Positions 62,490 through 64,000 of a DNA stretch of 64,000 nucleotides are shown piece by piece. The position numbers and the translations under genes are program-made. The notes beneath the pieces were generated by a model. The model had not been told where the DNA came from. It saw only the letters and a list, made by a program, of their open reading frames with translations, and did no database searches. The first letter of the stretch is position 1, and the number at the start of each line of letters is the position of its first letter. This stretch comes from Gracilariopsis chorda (lineage: Eukaryota > Rhodophyta > Florideophyceae > Gracilariales > Gracilariaceae): positions 186,001 to 250,000 of the forward strand of contig NBIV01000003.1 in the NCBI GenBank assembly GCA_003194525.1, read 5' to 3'.

Positions 62490-63736
62490 ATGATACTGTC
62501 ACATTCAGTCGTGATAATACCTTTAACGAGTTTATCATAAAGGTTTCTCGAAACCAAGTGCTGCTTCACCAATGCACAGCGAAGAACGGGTTTTATCCAC
62601 TTCCAAACCCAATCCCTCGGCTTCGCGCTCAGGTCAGTTTTACAGCACCTGGAGATACAGAAAAAGACTGGCACAAAAACCTAGTACATCTTGGAAAAGA
62701 CCGATTACTCTCTACCGTCCACCAGTCCAACGGTGTACCCGATCTGTCGCAGTCTGATGTTCAAAACATCCATCGCAAACCATGCTTAAAAGCAGTATCG
62801 AGACGAGCTCCACTACAACGATCTTCATCCTTAGATACTTCCCCACTAGAGCTCATGCATACAGACCTAACTGGTCCCATCACCCCACCGTCATTACAAG
62901 GATCAAATTACATGCAGGTACTCCTTGATGACGCCAGAAGAGCATCTTCGATTTACTTTCTATTGACTAAATCACAGGTCTTCGTCTCCATAAAGTGGTA
63001 CAAGGCTCTTGCTGAAAATGAACAGCCAAGGGACCGTCTATACCGCGTTCGCCTTGACGGAGCGGGCGAGAATAAAGCGATCAAGTTCGTCTCTTATGCA
63101 TTGGGCAACAGAATAATCCTTGAATACACAACACCTTATGCACACGAGTCAAACGGCGCTGCTGAGAAAATCATCCAGGATTTGTGGAAGACGGCTCCAA
63201 CATTTCTTTACGCATCCAAACTACCTCTACAGCTTTGGGGAGAAGCCATATCCCATGAAAATTGGATACGGAACCGCGTACCAAATTCCAGAATCGGCAT
63301 GAAGGTCTCTTGCACGGAATGGTTTGGTATAAAGCCCGAGTTCTCCACTCTACTTAAGTTCGGACAAGAAGGTCATGCGTATATCTATCGTTTTGATATT
63401 GCAACGAACAAGAAGTTCCTGGCCCGATATTTGAAGGGAAACTTCGTTGGAATGCAAAGCACTCAAAAGCTATGCAGAGTTTACATACCTTCTACCGAGA
63501 AGGTGATCATGGTCAGGCAAAAAGATTTCAAGGTATCAAAGGACTTTCTACCATCCATCAACACGCTACTTGACTTCTCGTCCTTGAGCCGTACAGAAAC
63601 TGAGCAGCAACTCGATGAAGAAGAAGAGTGGTACCATGAAGCCGCTCTTGTGCACTGCTTAGGTGCACAATCTCGCTCGAAAGATGGAAATGACTCGCTT
63701 AAGGTACCGAATAGCTTCGAGGAAGCAAGACATATT
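62490..63736 (+). mobile_element. Ty1/copia fragment 2 (GAG-pre-integrase and integrase)
   Basis: A frame covering 62558-63772 encodes DWHKNLVHLGKDRL (GAG-pre-integrase), the integrase core (ELMHTDLTGPITPPS, RLDGAGENKA, YAHESNGAAEKIIQDL) and the following linker to SFEEARH. It is only the middle of an element and belongs to a different Copia lineage from the one at 20-34 kb. It abuts the truncated Gypsy-2 on the left and an LTR-like sequence on the right. Confidence 0.8.
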
Positions 63737-64000
63737 TGTAGGAGAATGACCATTGGGCAGCTGCAGTGGTGAAGTAACCATGGGGCTGGGCTGGCAGAGG
63801 TCAGAACATTGCTGGCCGAAATACTCCACGTGGCTAAGCTGGGTGCCTATGCAGGAGATACCAGGGGACAGTGCGACTGCCAAGGCACTGTGGCTATATG
63901 TTTTATTATGTGGCTAATTTTGTTTAATTCTTTAGGATAGTTTCCGGAGGTCAGAGCACCTTGCCAGCCATATAGGCTGGCTCGAGTGCCGCCGATCTCC
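63737..64000. repeat. Possible LTR start running off the window
   Basis: Homology to Copia pol stops after SFEEARH, and a sequence beginning TGTAGGAGAATG follows, with a TATA-like, AT-rich stretch at about 63895-63940. This could be the first LTR of another element inserted in the Copia fragment; the other end is outside the window. Confidence 0.3.

Overview
This is a 64 kb piece of a eukaryotic nuclear genome. Few genes are recognisable: an SCC3/STAG cohesin subunit, a bZIP factor, secreted proteins with signal peptides, and an intronless tRNA-Val with a pol III terminator. Gene bodies are nearly intron-free, spacers are long, and transposons are dense (PIF/Harbinger, Pogo/Tigger-like DDE_1, Ty1/copia, Ty3/gypsy chromoviruses). 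This fits a florideophyte red alga of the Chondrus or Gracilaria kind, but that assignment is an inference from gene style and no sequence marker settles it.

Layout. 0.5-2.7 kb: a decayed Harbinger element (transposase on +, charged/proline-rich companion convergent on -). 2.9-5.5 kb: a decayed Pogo/Tigger-like transposase split by a 773 bp solo-LTR-like insertion with a 5 bp target duplication. 7.5-8.6 kb: a secreted cysteine-rich protein made of nine 36-residue modules. 11.9-13.1 kb: a second Harbinger transposase with its DDE residues present. 13.8-18.1 kb: SCC3/STAG, recognisable from end to end but carrying two in-frame stops. 19.2-20.0 kb: a Myb/SANT-like DUF6818-type protein. 20.3-34.0 kb: a Copia element inserted just upstream of that gene, itself holding a young 9.0 kb Gypsy chromovirus in its gag region. 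38.2-38.7 kb: bZIP. 42.0 kb: tRNA-Val(AAC). 42.4-43.5 and 46.8-47.9 kb: two 368-residue secreted paralogues with a von Willebrand D-like motif. About 51.5-62.5 kb: a second, broken chromovirus on the minus strand, abutting a Copia fragment (62.5-63.7 kb) and an LTR-like end that runs off the window.

Most interesting signal. The two chromoviruses share two features that ordinary annotation does not explain. First, each is peppered from end to end, in coding and non-coding DNA and in LTRs, with its own short palindrome: CC-W-N-W-GG (W = A or T) in the 21-30 kb element and CCG-NN-CGG in the 52-62 kb element, each far above chance and each apparently rare outside its element. Second, both carry extra open reading frames antisense to gag-pol, between the chromodomain and the 3' LTR. 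The LTR-proximal ORF starts with MSS within about 40-80 bp of that LTR, and a coiled-coil-like ORF with a basic tail lies in the same region. A testable reading is an element-specific DNA-recognition system (antisense-encoded protein plus dispersed binding sites), similar in logic to the VANC proteins and dispersed motifs of plant VANDAL transposons, but in an LTR retrotransposon. That link is inference.
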